64,000 nucleotides of DNA, taken from assembly GCA_017471405.1 (NCBI GenBank), contig JAFUTK010000054.1, positions 1-64,000 of the forward strand, written 5' to 3'. Of this stretch, positions 1-8,874 are shown piece by piece. The stretch is from Ruminococcus sp. Its GTDB lineage: Bacteria; Bacillota; Clostridia; Oscillospirales; Ruminococcaceae. Numbering within the stretch: position 1 is the stretch's first letter; each line of letters opens with the position of its first letter. The translations under genes were made by a program, and so were the position numbers. A model generated the notes under the pieces. The model made no database searches, had not been told where the DNA came from, and was given only the letters and a program-made list of their open reading frames with translations.

Positions 1-4
1 CATC

Positions 5-79
5 TGGTGACCCGTACGGGAATTGAACCCATGATTCCGCCGTGAAAGGGCGGTGTCTTAACCTCTTGACCAACGGGCC
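5..79 (-). tRNA. tRNA-Glu (anticodon TTC)
   Basis: Read on the minus strand, the sequence folds as a full cloverleaf. The 7-bp acceptor stem pairs GGCCCGT with ACGGGTC, the anticodon loop CTTTCAC carries TTC, and the T-loop reads TTCAATT. The CCA end is encoded (positions 5-7). It lies 21 bases downstream of a tRNA-Met gene and probably shares its promoter. Confidence 0.97.
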
Positions 80-100
80 GTAAACTAAAGGAACAGCAAT

Positions 101-177
101 TGGTAGCGGTAACTGGATTCGAACCGGTGACACCCTGGGTATGAACCAAGTGCTCTAGCCAACTGAGCTATACCGCC
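101..177 (-). tRNA. tRNA-Met, elongator type (anticodon CAT)
   Basis: Minus-strand cloverleaf with acceptor stem GGCGGTA/TACCGCT, anticodon loop TTCATAC (CAT), and encoded CCA at 101-103. The stem start and D-arm resemble elongator tRNA-Met of Firmicutes rather than the initiator. A tRNA-Ile whose CAT is modified by TilS is possible but its usual stem sequence differs. Confidence 0.93.
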
Positions 178-204
178 GTATGCTGTTCCCATAGCGACTA
201 TATT

Positions 205-233
205 ATTATACACTAACCGAATTCGTTTGTCAA
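205..233 (-). promoter_or_regulatory. sigma-A promoter of the tRNA-Met/tRNA-Glu pair
   Basis: On the minus strand TTGACA (228-233) and TATAAT (205-210) are separated by exactly 17 bases. The -10 box ends 28 bases before the tRNA-Met 5' end. Confidence 0.88.
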
Positions 234-291
234 GTCATTTTTCAAATTTTTTGCGCCTGGCTGGGCCTCGAGGGTATGACGGTAAAAAATA

Positions 292-320
292 TTGACAAAA
301 CTAACAAAGTGTGGTAATAT
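292..320 (+). promoter_or_regulatory. sigma-A promoter of the LPVTG surface protein
   Basis: TTGACA (292-297), 17-base spacer, TAATAT (315-320). The leader is about 32 bases and contains a strong ribosome-binding site, GGGGAGGA, before the ATG at 360. Confidence 0.85.
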
Positions 321-359
321 AACAATACCTATCAAATAAAATATAGGGGAGGAAATAAT

Positions 360-2213
360 ATGAGACTCCTGAAAAGAATAACTGCATCGGCAGCTGCGGC
401 AGCAATGGCGGTTACCATGATCGTTCCTCTGAACGTATTCGCGGAGGACGAATATACTGTCGTTATGCATTTTGACAGCTTTAGCAGCAGCTATGAGCCG
501 CTGATAATCACTGCCGGTGAAGGTGATAATCTATACTACCACCTGAGTGATCTTTCCTACGATAGTGACGTTAACGCCTTAGCATATCCCGAGCCGGAGG
601 GCGGCAAGGCTATCGTCGGCTGGACTGATACCAAGGACGGCACCGAAAGGTATGATCTGGACTCCACAGTGACAAAGAGCTTTGACCTCTATCCGATCCT
701 TGCGGATACCGTAGAGGCGGGAACTCTGGCGCTCACCGTTGACGCGGGCGTTCTGCCTGCTGTGGGTGAGGCTATCCCTTCGGATATCTCCGACAAGGTG
801 ACGGCTCCAGCGGGGTATAAGATCTCCTATGCAAGATACTACAAGGAAGGCAGCGAGACCTCCTTTGAGAACGACACCTTCTATTACTTTGAGGCTAAAC
901 TGGTGCCCGAGGGCGGCAAGACCTTCGACTACAGCTATACCGTCAAGAACGAGCCTGTTTTATCCGTTGAGGGAGCCACCGTCAACGGCAGCAAGGCTAA
1001 CGTTAAGTGGAGAAACACTATCAGCGGAGAGAATGCGGTAACCGTCAGCTATCCCATAGCTCTGGGCAGCCCCGAGACCGTTAATGTTACTGTTCATTAC
1101 AACGGTCATGGCAATGCGGCGGACAAGACCGTTGCCGTTCCCAAGGCTCCCGCTTATTATGATATCGCATCTTTCTTTTTTGATCAGTCAGCAGCCGAGC
1201 TCCACCCCTACGATGATGATTACGCATTCATAGGCTGGTATTCCGACGCGGCGCTCACTACTTCCGTTACATCGGATCTGGGCTTTGTAGTTTTCGATAA
1301 GGACACCGACATCTACGCCAAGTGGAGCAAGGTCATAAAGGAGATCAGCTTCACTATCGAGACACCTCTCTGCGGCGACGTTGTTGAGAACACCAACGGC
1401 GACGATCCCGAGGGAGAGTTCAGAAAGACGATGCTGGGCTTCTTTAACCCTGAAGCAATGGACAACCCTGTTGCCGGAGTCGCTGGGGACATAGTGCTTT
1501 CAAACGAGCCCGAGGTTGAGTGCGATGCGGAGGGCGTCAAGGCGACCTCCGGCTGGATAGAGACCGATATCCCCTTTAACGAGCTGACCGCATTTACCGA
1601 TGTTGATGTATTCTTCGGCACCATCTACGGCGAGAATGACTATACGTTCGTCATCAACGCCCAAAATGACGGCACTGCCAACGCTCCTTATTTCGCAAAG
1701 GATTTGAAGGTAACTGTAAACGGCACCCTTGCGGAGAACGGCTCCGGCGGAGCAAAGCCCTCCACCAAGGCGGGCATCGTTTCAAAGGCGACAGTCGTTT
1801 CCAAGGGCGGCAATAAGTTCACCGTTGTGGGTATGATTACCGCCGACCACGTCTGGGACGAGGGCGTTATAACCAAGGAGGCCGACTGCGAGGAGAAGGG
1901 CATCAAGACCTACACCTGCCGCAGCAAGGACGCTTCCTACACCGATGACGTTGACGCCTACGGCCACAAGTGGCTGGACTGGGTAGTCGTAAAGCCCGCC
2001 ACCGCCACAGAGGAAGGCCTTGAAAAGCGCGTGTGCAGCAACGACGGCGAACATTCCGAGACAAGAGCTATCCCCAAGCTGGGCGAGGCTCCGACACCGG
2101 CACCTCAGGACAATACTCCTCTGCCGGTTACTGGAAGTGCGGCTCCCGCAGCAGCGGCAGTCACCGCGATAGCTGCTCTGGCAGCAGCTATGCTGATGAG
2201 AAAGAAGAAATAA
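360..2213 (+). CDS. Sortase-anchored cell-surface repeat protein (LPVTG)
   Basis: A 617-residue secreted wall protein of unknown ligand. Residues 1-28 form a signal peptide ending near VFA/ED. Two segments (about 75-115 and 240-325) look like Listeria-Bacteroides/InlB-type B repeats, with Gly-Trp cores such as VGWTD and IGWYSD and a closing YAKW. A Cys- and Trp-containing tail (about 500-580) resembles short modules of clostridial surface proteins. LPVTG lies at 588-592, followed by a hydrophobic Ala-rich segment and RMKKK-like basic end, the standard sortase signal. No sortase gene is in the window. The start is fixed by GGGGAGGA 7-8 bases upstream. It is a single-gene unit with its own promoter and terminator. 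Adhesin or polysaccharide contact is a guess from the family. Confidence 0.9.
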   Translation: MRLLKRITASAAAAAMAVTMIVPLNVFAEDEYTVVMHFDSFSSSYEPLIITAGEGDNLYYHLSDLSYDSDVNALAYPEPEGGKAIVGWTDTKDGTERYDLDSTVTKSFDLYPILADTVEAGTLALTVDAGVLPAVGEAIPSDISDKVTAPAGYKISYARYYKEGSETSFENDTFYYFEAKLVPEGGKTFDYSYTVKNEPVLSVEGATVNGSKANVKWRNTISGENAVTVSYPIALGSPETVNVTVHYNGHGNAADKTVAVPKAPAYYDIASFFFDQSAAELHPYDDDYAFIGWYSDAALTTSVTSDLGFVVFDKDTDIYAKWSKVIKEISFTIETPLCGDVVENTNGDDPEGEFRKTMLGFFNPEAMDNPVAGVAGDIVLSNEPEVECDAEGVKATSGWIETDIPFNELTAFTDVDVFFGTIYGENDYTFVINAQNDGTANAPYFAKDLKVTVNGTLAENGSGGAKPSTKAGIVSKATVVSKGGNKFTVVGMITADHVWDEGVITKEADCEEKGIKTYTCRSKDASYTDDVDAYGHKWLDWVVVKPATATEEGLEKRVCSNDGEHSETRAIPKLGEAPTPAPQDNTPLPVTGSAAPAAAAVTAIAALAAAMLMRKKK

Positions 2214-2222
2214 TATTCCGAT

Positions 2223-2257
2223 AAATACCGCTCGGACAGGCTCCGGGCGGTATTTTT
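2223..2257 (+). terminator. Rho-independent terminator after the surface protein
   Basis: Stem ATACCGCTCGGA with TCCGGGCGGTAT (one G-T pair) followed by five T. It isolates the surface gene from the secretion locus. Confidence 0.88.
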
Positions 2258-2397
2258 ATGCCTCAATGCGGACCAAATGTGTATACGTTCATAATTCGGA
2301 CACAGCAAATGCTAGGCAAAGTTTACAATAAACGGAAGTTTTTCATATGGAATATGTCAAAATTTTTAGCGAGTTACAGCAAAATATTATGAAAATG

Positions 2398-2426
2398 TTG
2401 ACAATTTATTGTCAGCAAAGTATAAT
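2398..2426 (+). promoter_or_regulatory. Consensus sigma-A promoter of the type VII-like locus
   Basis: TTGACA (2398-2403), 17-base spacer, TATAAT (2421-2426): a perfect consensus. The leader of about 70 bases ends in a GGGGAGG ribosome-binding site before the ATG at 2504. Such strength suggests substantial basal expression. No operator palindrome was seen overlapping it. Confidence 0.92.
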
Positions 2427-2503
2427 TAAAATGTTGAATTATAAGTTTTGCTCCCGAACGTTTCAGGGGGCAAAGAAAAATACCTAGCGGGGAGGGTAGT
2501 TAT

Positions 2504-3091
2504 ATGAGCTGGTCAAATCCGACTCCGGAGGAGGCTCAGGAGGCCTACGACGACGCTAAGTCAAAGTACGAGTCAGCGGCGGAGGATTTTTTCAGGTACA
2601 AAAACGAATATGAGACCTATGGCTCGTCGCTTTCCAGCGCAAAGCTCCAGCAGAATGCGGCGACCGTAACAAGGGACTTATATCAGAAAAGGCTGGAGGC
2701 TCTTGACGATATCATAAAAATGCTTCAGCCGATGGGCGATATGGATATGAAGGTACTTGGTGTGACCACCAGTGCGCAGATGACCGAAATGCTGATGAAG
2801 GGCAGCATCTACTGCGACGGAGTGAACGCTCCTTCCATAGGGGACTTTTTCAGGAGCTATTCTGTTGCGAACAACACCCATTCCGCGCAGGCGCTGGAGG
2901 AGTTCAAAAAGGAGCGCAACAGAACGCAGATAAACCTTAACGAAGCACAGGCAAGGATGAATTCTGTCGGAGGCACTATGGAAGAGCTGATCTCCAAGGG
3001 GCAGGCGGCATATGACTCTATGAATGCCGCCCAGAAAACCATGAAGTCCTGTGCGTATGAAATGGAGCACTACAAGAAATATCTGGATTGA
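2504..3091 (+). CDS. Helical protein, first gene of the type VII-like locus
   Basis: 195 residues, almost wholly predicted helix, with no signal peptide or membrane segment. An N-terminal helical stretch rich in Glu, Lys and Ala (8-75) and a C-terminal one (125-190) are separated by a less charged centre. The size and double-helix layout resemble WXG/LXG-type partner proteins, but no WxG turn is present, so membership is not claimed. It opens the operon 36 bases ahead of the hexad-repeat membrane protein, which suggests it is a chaperone or partner of that product. The start is set by GGGGAGG seven bases upstream. No family was recognised with certainty. Confidence 0.8.
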   Translation: MSWSNPTPEEAQEAYDDAKSKYESAAEDFFRYKNEYETYGSSLSSAKLQQNAATVTRDLYQKRLEALDDIIKMLQPMGDMDMKVLGVTTSAQMTEMLMKGSIYCDGVNAPSIGDFFRSYSVANNTHSAQALEEFKKERNRTQINLNEAQARMNSVGGTMEELISKGQAAYDSMNAAQKTMKSCAYEMEHYKKYLD

Positions 3092-3126
3092 GTACAAATA
3101 CGGATAAGGAAAGCCGGTGAGTAGAT

Positions 3127-5163
3127 TTGCGGATAGGTATATTTGGCGCCGGGAGCGGCAGCGGTATTGATTGGATACAGAATTCAATGGAAAAGGCACA
3201 GGTCGGTCTTTTTGCCGCGAGCTATAATAACCTCATAGACAAGCACAAGGATGTGGTCAAAAGCTTCAAGCTGGTGTCAGCCAAGGCAAACGCCACGCCC
3301 GGCGGCACAGAGGGGCTGGAGACTGCGGTAGATGAGCTCCACCAGCGCGTTGAGACCTGTGACAGGAAAAAGGTCGAGAGGCTGGAGAATGCCGGTCAGA
3401 GATTTGCGGTATTCATCGTCAATACAATTCAGACCGACAAGCACGCTGCAGATATTCTCGGTATTAAGAATGAAGTGTTCTATCAGGCAAATCCCTGGGC
3501 AAGACCGCCGAAGCCGAAGAAAAAAAGCGTCCTGAGAGCCATAGGCAACTTTTTCGTTTCCATCGGAAAGGCAATTGTAGGTGGTGTTGTTTCAGCTGTA
3601 AAATGGGTAGTCGATAAGGTCAAGAAGGCGTGGAACGCCGTCGTTGACTTTGTCAAGGAACACTACAAGACAATACTTAAGATAATCGGCGGAGCGCTGC
3701 TGATAGCAGGTCTGTTTGCGCTGTCTGTGCTGACGGGCGGCACGGCAGCTGCGATTTTCGCGGCGGCTGCGCAGGCGGCTCTTACGGCGGCGCTGACGAG
3801 TACGGCCACGGCCATAGTCACGGGAATAGCCCAGGGCAAATCCGCGGAGGAGATATTCGACTCGGCGGGAGATTCCTTCTTTGCCGGAGCCGTCTCCGGA
3901 GCCATATCCGGAGCCTGCGGGACCATCGGCTCGGCAGTGCTGGGCGCTACCGGCTCTGCGCTGCTCGCCAAGGGCGCGGAGATACTGGCGCAGGGCGCGG
4001 GAGAATTCCTGGGAGGTATGATAATCCAAGGCGTCGATTACCTTGCGGAGAACGGAACGCTCTCCGGCTTCTTCTCCGAATACGCGGAGAGCGCCGGACT
4101 GAACATTCTGGGAAGCATGGCAAGCGCTGCGCTGGGCGCCGCGGGAGACTACCTGAAGGAGGAAGCCAAGGGCTGGCTGAATTCGGCAGTCTCGTGGATA
4201 TCGGAAAGCTCCGTCGGGAAGGCGTTCACCGATATGGTGGACGGCTTGAAGGACGAGTTTTCGTGGCTTGTGGGCGAGGACGGACTGCTGGGCAACTTAG
4301 GCATCGACAGCCTCTCTGACCTGACGGATATAATCAAGGACCCTGCCGCCTTTGCAAAGCACATAGGCGAGGACGTTCTGGAGAACATCTTCGGCACCAG
4401 CTCGGTGCAGGATATCATCAAGGACGGCCTGACAAGCATAACCGATGCGCTGGGTCTGACGGACATCATAAACAACCTGAGCCTGTCGTCCATAGCCGAT
4501 ATGCTGGATTTGCCGAGCCTTTCCGAGCTGGGAGATATGATCGGCATAAGCGAGATCGTGGACAGCCTCGGCGATATCAAGGACACTGTGATGGGTATAA
4601 AGGACCAGATCTTCGACACAGCCAAGGACGCTATCACGCAGCTGTGCAATTCCGATCTCGGCACCGCTATACAGTCCTCCATCAAATCGGTGCTTGACTT
4701 CAAGGGACAGGCAGAGGAGTGGCTTAACAAGATAACAAGCTTCGGGCTTGACGATCTGGGCAAGCTGCTGGGAATTGAAGACCTGAGCAGCCTGACTGAT
4801 CTTAAAAATCTCATTGACTTAAGCGGCATTGAGGACCTTAAGAGTATGATCGACTTAAGCGGCATCACCGGAAGTCTTTCCGACCTGGGCAACCTGGTGG
4901 AGGATAAGCTGGGAGACCTCTCCAAGCTGGTGGATCTGTCCAAGCTGGGAAGTCTGGGAGACTTGGGCGACCTGTCGAAGCTTGAAGATTTAGCGAAGCT
5001 GGGAAGCCTTTCCGACTTAGCGGACGGCCTCGGCGACAAGCTGAATGATCTGGGAGGCGACTTATCGAAGTTGGGCGATTTATCCAAGCTGGGAGACCTT
5101 TCAAAGCTGGCAGACCTGCTTAAGCTGGGAGGCCTCGGCAACGCAGGAACGGTGCCGTCATAA
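3127..5163 (+). CDS. Membrane-active protein with C-terminal Leu/Asp/Ser hexad repeats
   Basis: 678 residues, family not recognised. Residues 1-125 are helical and charged. After a PRPPKPKKK linker come amphipathic helices (135-180), then two long Gly/Ala-rich hydrophobic stretches (about 183-235 and 250-302) that could insert in a membrane. Residues 541-671 are a near-periodic series of units close to DLSKLG. The start is TTG, with GGTGAG a few bases upstream; no ATG is available nearby. Architecture (helical head, hydrophobic middle, variable tail) recalls type VII-exported LXG proteins, but no toxin domain or neighbouring immunity gene is visible. It could be a secreted substrate, a pore, or a structural part of the machine. 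Confidence 0.82.
   Translation: MRIGIFGAGSGSGIDWIQNSMEKAQVGLFAASYNNLIDKHKDVVKSFKLVSAKANATPGGTEGLETAVDELHQRVETCDRKKVERLENAGQRFAVFIVNTIQTDKHAADILGIKNEVFYQANPWARPPKPKKKSVLRAIGNFFVSIGKAIVGGVVSAVKWVVDKVKKAWNAVVDFVKEHYKTILKIIGGALLIAGLFALSVLTGGTAAAIFAAAAQAALTAALTSTATAIVTGIAQGKSAEEIFDSAGDSFFAGAVSGAISGACGTIGSAVLGATGSALLAKGAEILAQGAGEFLGGMIIQGVDYLAENGTLSGFFSEYAESAGLNILGSMASAALGAAGDYLKEEAKGWLNSAVSWISESSVGKAFTDMVDGLKDEFSWLVGEDGLLGNLGIDSLSDLTDIIKDPAAFAKHIGEDVLENIFGTSSVQDIIKDGLTSITDALGLTDIINNLSLSSIADMLDLPSLSELGDMIGISEIVDSLGDIKDTVMGIKDQIFDTAKDAITQLCNSDLGTAIQSSIKSVLDFKGQAEEWLNKITSFGLDDLGKLLGIEDLSSLTDLKNLIDLSGIEDLKSMIDLSGITGSLSDLGNLVEDKLGDLSKLVDLSKLGSLGDLGDLSKLEDLAKLGSLSDLADGLGDKLNDLGGDLSKLGDLSKLGDLSKLADLLKLGGLGNAGTVPS
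4747..5145 (+). repeat. In-frame hexapeptide-coding degenerate repeat
   Basis: About 130 codons made of units near DLSKLG, with variants such as DLSGIE and DLADGL. At DNA level the unit is a degenerate 18-mer with varied synonymous codons, showing that the protein pattern rather than the DNA has been kept. It lies wholly inside the gene that starts at 3127. Confidence 0.85.
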
Positions 5164-5210
5164 ATGAAACTGACGCAAGTTTAAAAATATATTATCAGAG
5201 GTGAGTTGAT

Positions 5211-6830
5211 TTGGATATTGAGAACTACAAGGAAGCAATAGCCAATGCGGACATGGCGTTCGGCAACGACAATTACGAAAGTGCCCTGAAATGGTACGAC
5301 AAGGCGCTGGCGGAAATGCCTGCTGACGAATACTCTCTTTCGAGAGCCGGAGCGGCGCTGGTGGCGCTGGGAAGATTTAAGGAGTCCTTTGACTACTTCC
5401 AGAAGGCTGTGAACGCAGACCCCGAGAGCGGAGACAACATCTTCAATCTGGGCAACGCCTATTTCTTCGCAGGGGATATCTCCAAGGCTATGGAATATTA
5501 CTCGCGGGCAGAGCTTAAGCCCTGCTCGGAGGACGTGAAGGCCAGGATATACTACCAGATGGCGCTGATGTGCACTATCAAGCAGGACTTCCAGGCAGCG
5601 CTCATAAATTATCAGAAATATGAGGACACCGACAAGACTGGCAAGGCGGCGCTGGATACGGAAATAATCTCCGAGAAGATACAGATATACGCCAAGCTGG
5701 AGGACTACGACAATGCTGTGAAGTATGCGTCCAAGTGGGTAAATCTGGCGCCCTCCGACCTGCGGGCTTATATGGTTTACTTCAACCTGCTGGCGGCAGA
5801 CAACAAGTTTGAGAAGGCGCAGGAGACCCTCGACAACGCACTGAAATATGCGGTCAAGGACGAGGCCGGAAAGTTTGCCGTTGACCTGAGCCGCGCAAAC
5901 CTCTATGTTCAGGCTGCGGGCAGCGACATTGACAAGGACGGCGACTTCAAGCAGAAGGCATATGACCTGATGAGCGAGCTCATCGTCAGCCCCAGCGGCT
6001 CAACTAAGGACAAGAACGAGCTGGTGCTCTCGCTGGGCGAGCTGTGCATAAGCATGGGGAAGATAGACGAGGCCATCGACCTGATGAAGATGCTCTCCGA
6101 GAAGCCGGAGGTTGTGGACACACCTGCTGTCACCGTTCCGGAGGTAACCCCCGTAAAGCCCGACCCTGCGGAGATCGACGCTATGCGCCAGAGCGATCTG
6201 GAGAAGATAGACCAGATGATAGCAAATGGCGAGCTCTCCGACGACGCCGGCAGTTTCCTACAGGTATCCTACGACGAGGACGGCAAGCCTGTCAGAGAGT
6301 ACCCTGAGGGCTTCTTCGGCGACCTGCCCGAGGGGCTGAACCCGCAGAATTACGGTATACCCTCCGCGGACGAGTACGCCAAGCTGAACAAGGCAGCGGA
6401 GATGGCCAACGCAAGGGAGTTCAGAGCAAGAGTGAACTTTATGCTGCTTTCCTGCTACGCCTACAAGGAGGATTACGAGAAGGCTCTGGAGTATGCCTGC
6501 CTGGTGAAGAACGACCCCAGCAACGTCTACTATTCCTTCTTCGGGAAGTATTCCGAGGCGTTCTCCATGATGCAGCTGGCTAAACGCGGTCAGCGCTTCA
6601 CTGTGGAGGAGGCTGAGAGAAAGTACGATGAGGAGATAGCCTTCTTCCGCGCAGAGATGATGAAGAAGAATGAGAGATCGGCCTACGCTCTCATATTCAG
6701 AACGAGAATGTATGCCGAGATCGGAAAGTTCACTAAGGCTGAGGACCTGGCAGAGCTTATGTCTCCCGAGGACAGGGAAGCTACTCTGCAATACATTGCG
6801 GAGTGCAGAGAAGAGCTGGGCAACAGCTGA
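5211..6830 (+). CDS. Tetratricopeptide-repeat (TPR) protein
   Basis: 539 residues, cytosolic, with no signal peptide. At least four TPR-like helix pairs are visible in the first 220 residues, marked by the spaced Trp/Leu/Gly/Tyr/Ala/Phe/Ala/Pro pattern (for example ALKWYDKALAEMP and SFDYFQKAVNADP), with more near 410-530. A linker at about 300-340 is rich in Pro, Val and Glu. TPR proteins act as docking scaffolds, and the location inside a kinase/phosphatase/FHA secretion locus suggests an assembly or regulatory role (inference). The start is TTG at 5211, with AGAGGTGA about six bases upstream. The next gene starts 17 bases after its stop. Confidence 0.88.
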   Translation: MDIENYKEAIANADMAFGNDNYESALKWYDKALAEMPADEYSLSRAGAALVALGRFKESFDYFQKAVNADPESGDNIFNLGNAYFFAGDISKAMEYYSRAELKPCSEDVKARIYYQMALMCTIKQDFQAALINYQKYEDTDKTGKAALDTEIISEKIQIYAKLEDYDNAVKYASKWVNLAPSDLRAYMVYFNLLAADNKFEKAQETLDNALKYAVKDEAGKFAVDLSRANLYVQAAGSDIDKDGDFKQKAYDLMSELIVSPSGSTKDKNELVLSLGELCISMGKIDEAIDLMKMLSEKPEVVDTPAVTVPEVTPVKPDPAEIDAMRQSDLEKIDQMIANGELSDDAGSFLQVSYDEDGKPVREYPEGFFGDLPEGLNPQNYGIPSADEYAKLNKAAEMANAREFRARVNFMLLSCYAYKEDYEKALEYACLVKNDPSNVYYSFFGKYSEAFSMMQLAKRGQRFTVEEAERKYDEEIAFFRAEMMKKNERSAYALIFRTRMYAEIGKFTKAEDLAELMSPEDREATLQYIAECREELGNS

Positions 6831-6847
6831 TGACAGGAGGGATCTGA

Positions 6848-7198
6848 ATGGGCGCGAAAAGTCCGATCATAGACGCGGCTAATCAGCTGAAAAAGGATAT
6901 CGTCGTTGATGAGGAGGCCTTTGAAAAGGCAGCCAAGGGCTTTGAGGAGCTGGCGCAGAAGATCAATTCCCTTATCACCAACGTGCAGGATATGCTGATA
7001 CAGCTTGGTATAGGCTGGAACACTCCCGCAGGAAGGAAATACATCGAGTCCTGTCAGGGCTATCTGCTGGTGCAGCTGGCGGCCCAGAAGGTGGTGTGCG
7101 CACACGTTTCGGAGAACCTCCGGACGGCGAAGGCCCTGTACCGTTCGGTATTCGAGGAGTACAGAACGGTGATAAACGAACTGAACAGCGGCGAATGA
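6848..7198 (+). CDS. WXG100-like small secreted protein
   Basis: 116 residues, all helical, without a signal peptide. A helix-turn-helix core carries GWNTPAG near residue 56, which fits the turn of WXG100 (ESAT-6/EsxA) proteins with Thr in place of Gly. WXG100 proteins form dimers and are exported by EssC-type ATPases. A strong AGGAGG lies about seven bases before the ATG. It is the first of three consecutive small genes of this type, so it may form a heterodimer with one of the next two. Confidence 0.82.
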   Translation: MGAKSPIIDAANQLKKDIVVDEEAFEKAAKGFEELAQKINSLITNVQDMLIQLGIGWNTPAGRKYIESCQGYLLVQLAAQKVVCAHVSENLRTAKALYRSVFEEYRTVINELNSGE

Positions 7199-7256
7199 CT
7201 CTTTTCCCGCGCAGGCGGGTACAATACAAACCAATCATTGAAAGGAGTATATTATC

Positions 7257-7589
7257 ATGGCTTCAATTCTTTCCAGCGCAATAATCGTAAACGCAAAGAC
7301 CAGCGTTTCGACCTATGTTACAACGGCACAGGGACTCTTCGACGAGCTCTCCTCCGTTATCAACAACCTTACCGCTTCCGGTTTTATCGGAGACGCCTCC
7401 AACGGCTTCCAGGAGTTCTTCACCACGAAGGTGACCCCGGTGCTTCAGGCTAACCTCACCGAGCCGGGTACATCAATCACAGCAGGCATTACTTCCATGC
7501 TCGACAGCATCAAGGAGCAGCTGCTGGATATCGTTGACCCGCAGCTGGGCGAGATCAACAAGGATCCCACCGCTTCGATGCAGCAGTGA
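7257..7589 (+). CDS. WXG100-like protein with degenerate turn (FIG)
   Basis: 110 residues in two predicted helices separated by GFIGDASNGF near residue 43, where Phe replaces the Trp of the WxG turn. No signal peptide is present. The size, position between two other WXG100-type genes and the GAAAGGAG ribosome-binding site support an ESAT-6-like substrate or partner. Without the adjacent canonical member the assignment would be weak, since the sequence itself is Ser/Thr-rich and low in charge. Confidence 0.72.
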   Translation: MASILSSAIIVNAKTSVSTYVTTAQGLFDELSSVINNLTASGFIGDASNGFQEFFTTKVTPVLQANLTEPGTSITAGITSMLDSIKEQLLDIVDPQLGEINKDPTASMQQ

Positions 7590-7627
7590 CCGGTATGAAA
7601 CGATAATGAGAAAAGGAGCATAAGGAT

Positions 7628-7936
7628 ATGGCTGATATAGTTTTTAAGTTTGATGATATGAGATCCGCCGCTGCGCAGATCAATGATATCGCTGCAAGAT
7701 ACACACAGGCTGCCGCCGTTTTCCAGAACGAGTTTTCAGAGGCAGTCGCCGGCTGGGAGGGCGCCAGCAAGGATAAGCTCACCGCCTTTATCAACGGTGC
7801 GGTGAACGATTATATGTCCTCTACAGTTCCGGGCGTTGTTACCGCTCTTTCAGAGCTCATCAAGGCCAACGCCGACCAGATGGAGAAGGCAGACCAGGCC
7901 ATCGCGGACAATATCCCCGCGGATATGTTCGAGTAA
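7628..7936 (+). CDS. WXG100 family protein (EsxA-like)
   Basis: 102 residues with a textbook WXG100 layout: helix 1 (about 6-40), turn AGWEGAS with Trp-Glu-Gly, helix 2 (about 48-95). No signal peptide. Such proteins are exported as helical-hairpin dimers through FtsK/SpoIIIE-type ATPases, here presumably the ATPase encoded at 8956. The AAAGGAGCATAAGG leader gives a good ribosome-binding site. It is the clearest marker that this locus is a type VII-like system. Confidence 0.93.
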   Translation: MADIVFKFDDMRSAAAQINDIAARYTQAAAVFQNEFSEAVAGWEGASKDKLTAFINGAVNDYMSSTVPGVVTALSELIKANADQMEKADQAIADNIPADMFE

Positions 7937-7963
7937 CACTTCACGCAGTCAGGAGAGGTGCTT

Positions 7964-8860
7964 ATGGAAAACAACAAAGAGACTCTTACCGATATCGACA
8001 GAGCCAAGGAGCTGTTTGAATATGAGATGACAGCCGTGCTGCTCAACCTCAAGGGCGAGTTTGAAAATGTCGGCAAGGATATCGAAAATGAGTACCTTGA
8101 GATGGAGGTGCCCGAGCCAAAGCTGGAGTATGCCTCCCCGGAGCTGGAGGCGGAAGGCATAAGGCTTGAGTGCGAGCTCCCCGGAAGCGTGGAGCTGGGC
8201 GGCATCGAGCCGGTTTCTGTGAGCCTTGAGGGCTTCGAGGCCGCAGGCGCCCCTGTTCCCGGAGAAGTGGCACTCACCTCCATAGAGGCAGTTGACATTT
8301 CCGCTGCGAGAGAAGCGATAGCAGGTATCGCTCCCTCAGAGGTGGGAAAGGTCAGCATGCCCAGTGTGCCTGCGTCTGTGACGGTGAATGTGGCAGGGGC
8401 TTTGCCCAGTGCGGGCTTCGTGCAGGCTAAGACCCCCTCTGTACCCAAGCTGCCGGAGGCAGAGAAGGTGCAGGGCGTCAGCGTTGATATGCCTGTGGGT
8501 GAAGTCAGAGCCGAGGCCTTTGAGATACCGGCTGTGGATAGGCCTGAGGCGGTCATCACAGGGCTTGAAGAGATACCTGTCGAGGCGGAGCAGAGCTTTG
8601 AGCTGCCGCCGGTACAGGTGGAGAGCATCACCGTCGGGTACGGGCCGGCGGAGACGGGCGAGTTCACAGCGCCCGAGCTGTCCGCTCCCGAGGTGGAGAG
8701 GATAGAAGTCGGGGCGGTGCCTCCGGAGGAGATAAGCTTCAAATTCCCGGAGATACACCTTCAGAAGGCCGCCCTGCCGGAATACCCCGAAATGCCGGAG
8801 AAACCCGATTTCTCGGCAGATATTGAAGAAATACTCGCGGCTGTAAGAGCCGAGGGCTGA
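7964..8860 (+). CDS. Val/Pro/Glu-rich extended protein
   Basis: 298 residues, no recognised family. Residues 1-45 are helical and charged. The rest is a long run of short Val/Ile/Leu strands broken by Pro, Glu and Gly (units such as VPEP, ELSAPEVE, VPPEE), with almost no Cys, Trp or Asn, followed by a short acidic helical end. This looks like an extended or beta-solenoid-like spacer. It follows the canonical WXG100 gene by 27 bases, suggesting a secreted or machine-associated filament (inference). The ATG at 7964 is preferred to the in-frame GTG at 7958, because AGGAGAGG ends only five bases before the ATG and overlaps the GTG. Confidence 0.78.
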   Translation: MENNKETLTDIDRAKELFEYEMTAVLLNLKGEFENVGKDIENEYLEMEVPEPKLEYASPELEAEGIRLECELPGSVELGGIEPVSVSLEGFEAAGAPVPGEVALTSIEAVDISAAREAIAGIAPSEVGKVSMPSVPASVTVNVAGALPSAGFVQAKTPSVPKLPEAEKVQGVSVDMPVGEVRAEAFEIPAVDRPEAVITGLEEIPVEAEQSFELPPVQVESITVGYGPAETGEFTAPELSAPEVERIEVGAVPPEEISFKFPEIHLQKAALPEYPEMPEKPDFSADIEEILAAVRAEG

Positions 8861-8874
8861 ATTCGTTTTATCAC

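Noticed and set aside
4747..5145. CRISPR-like periodic DNA
   Set aside because: The 18-base period is in frame, has no spacers and codes for the DLSKLG protein repeat.
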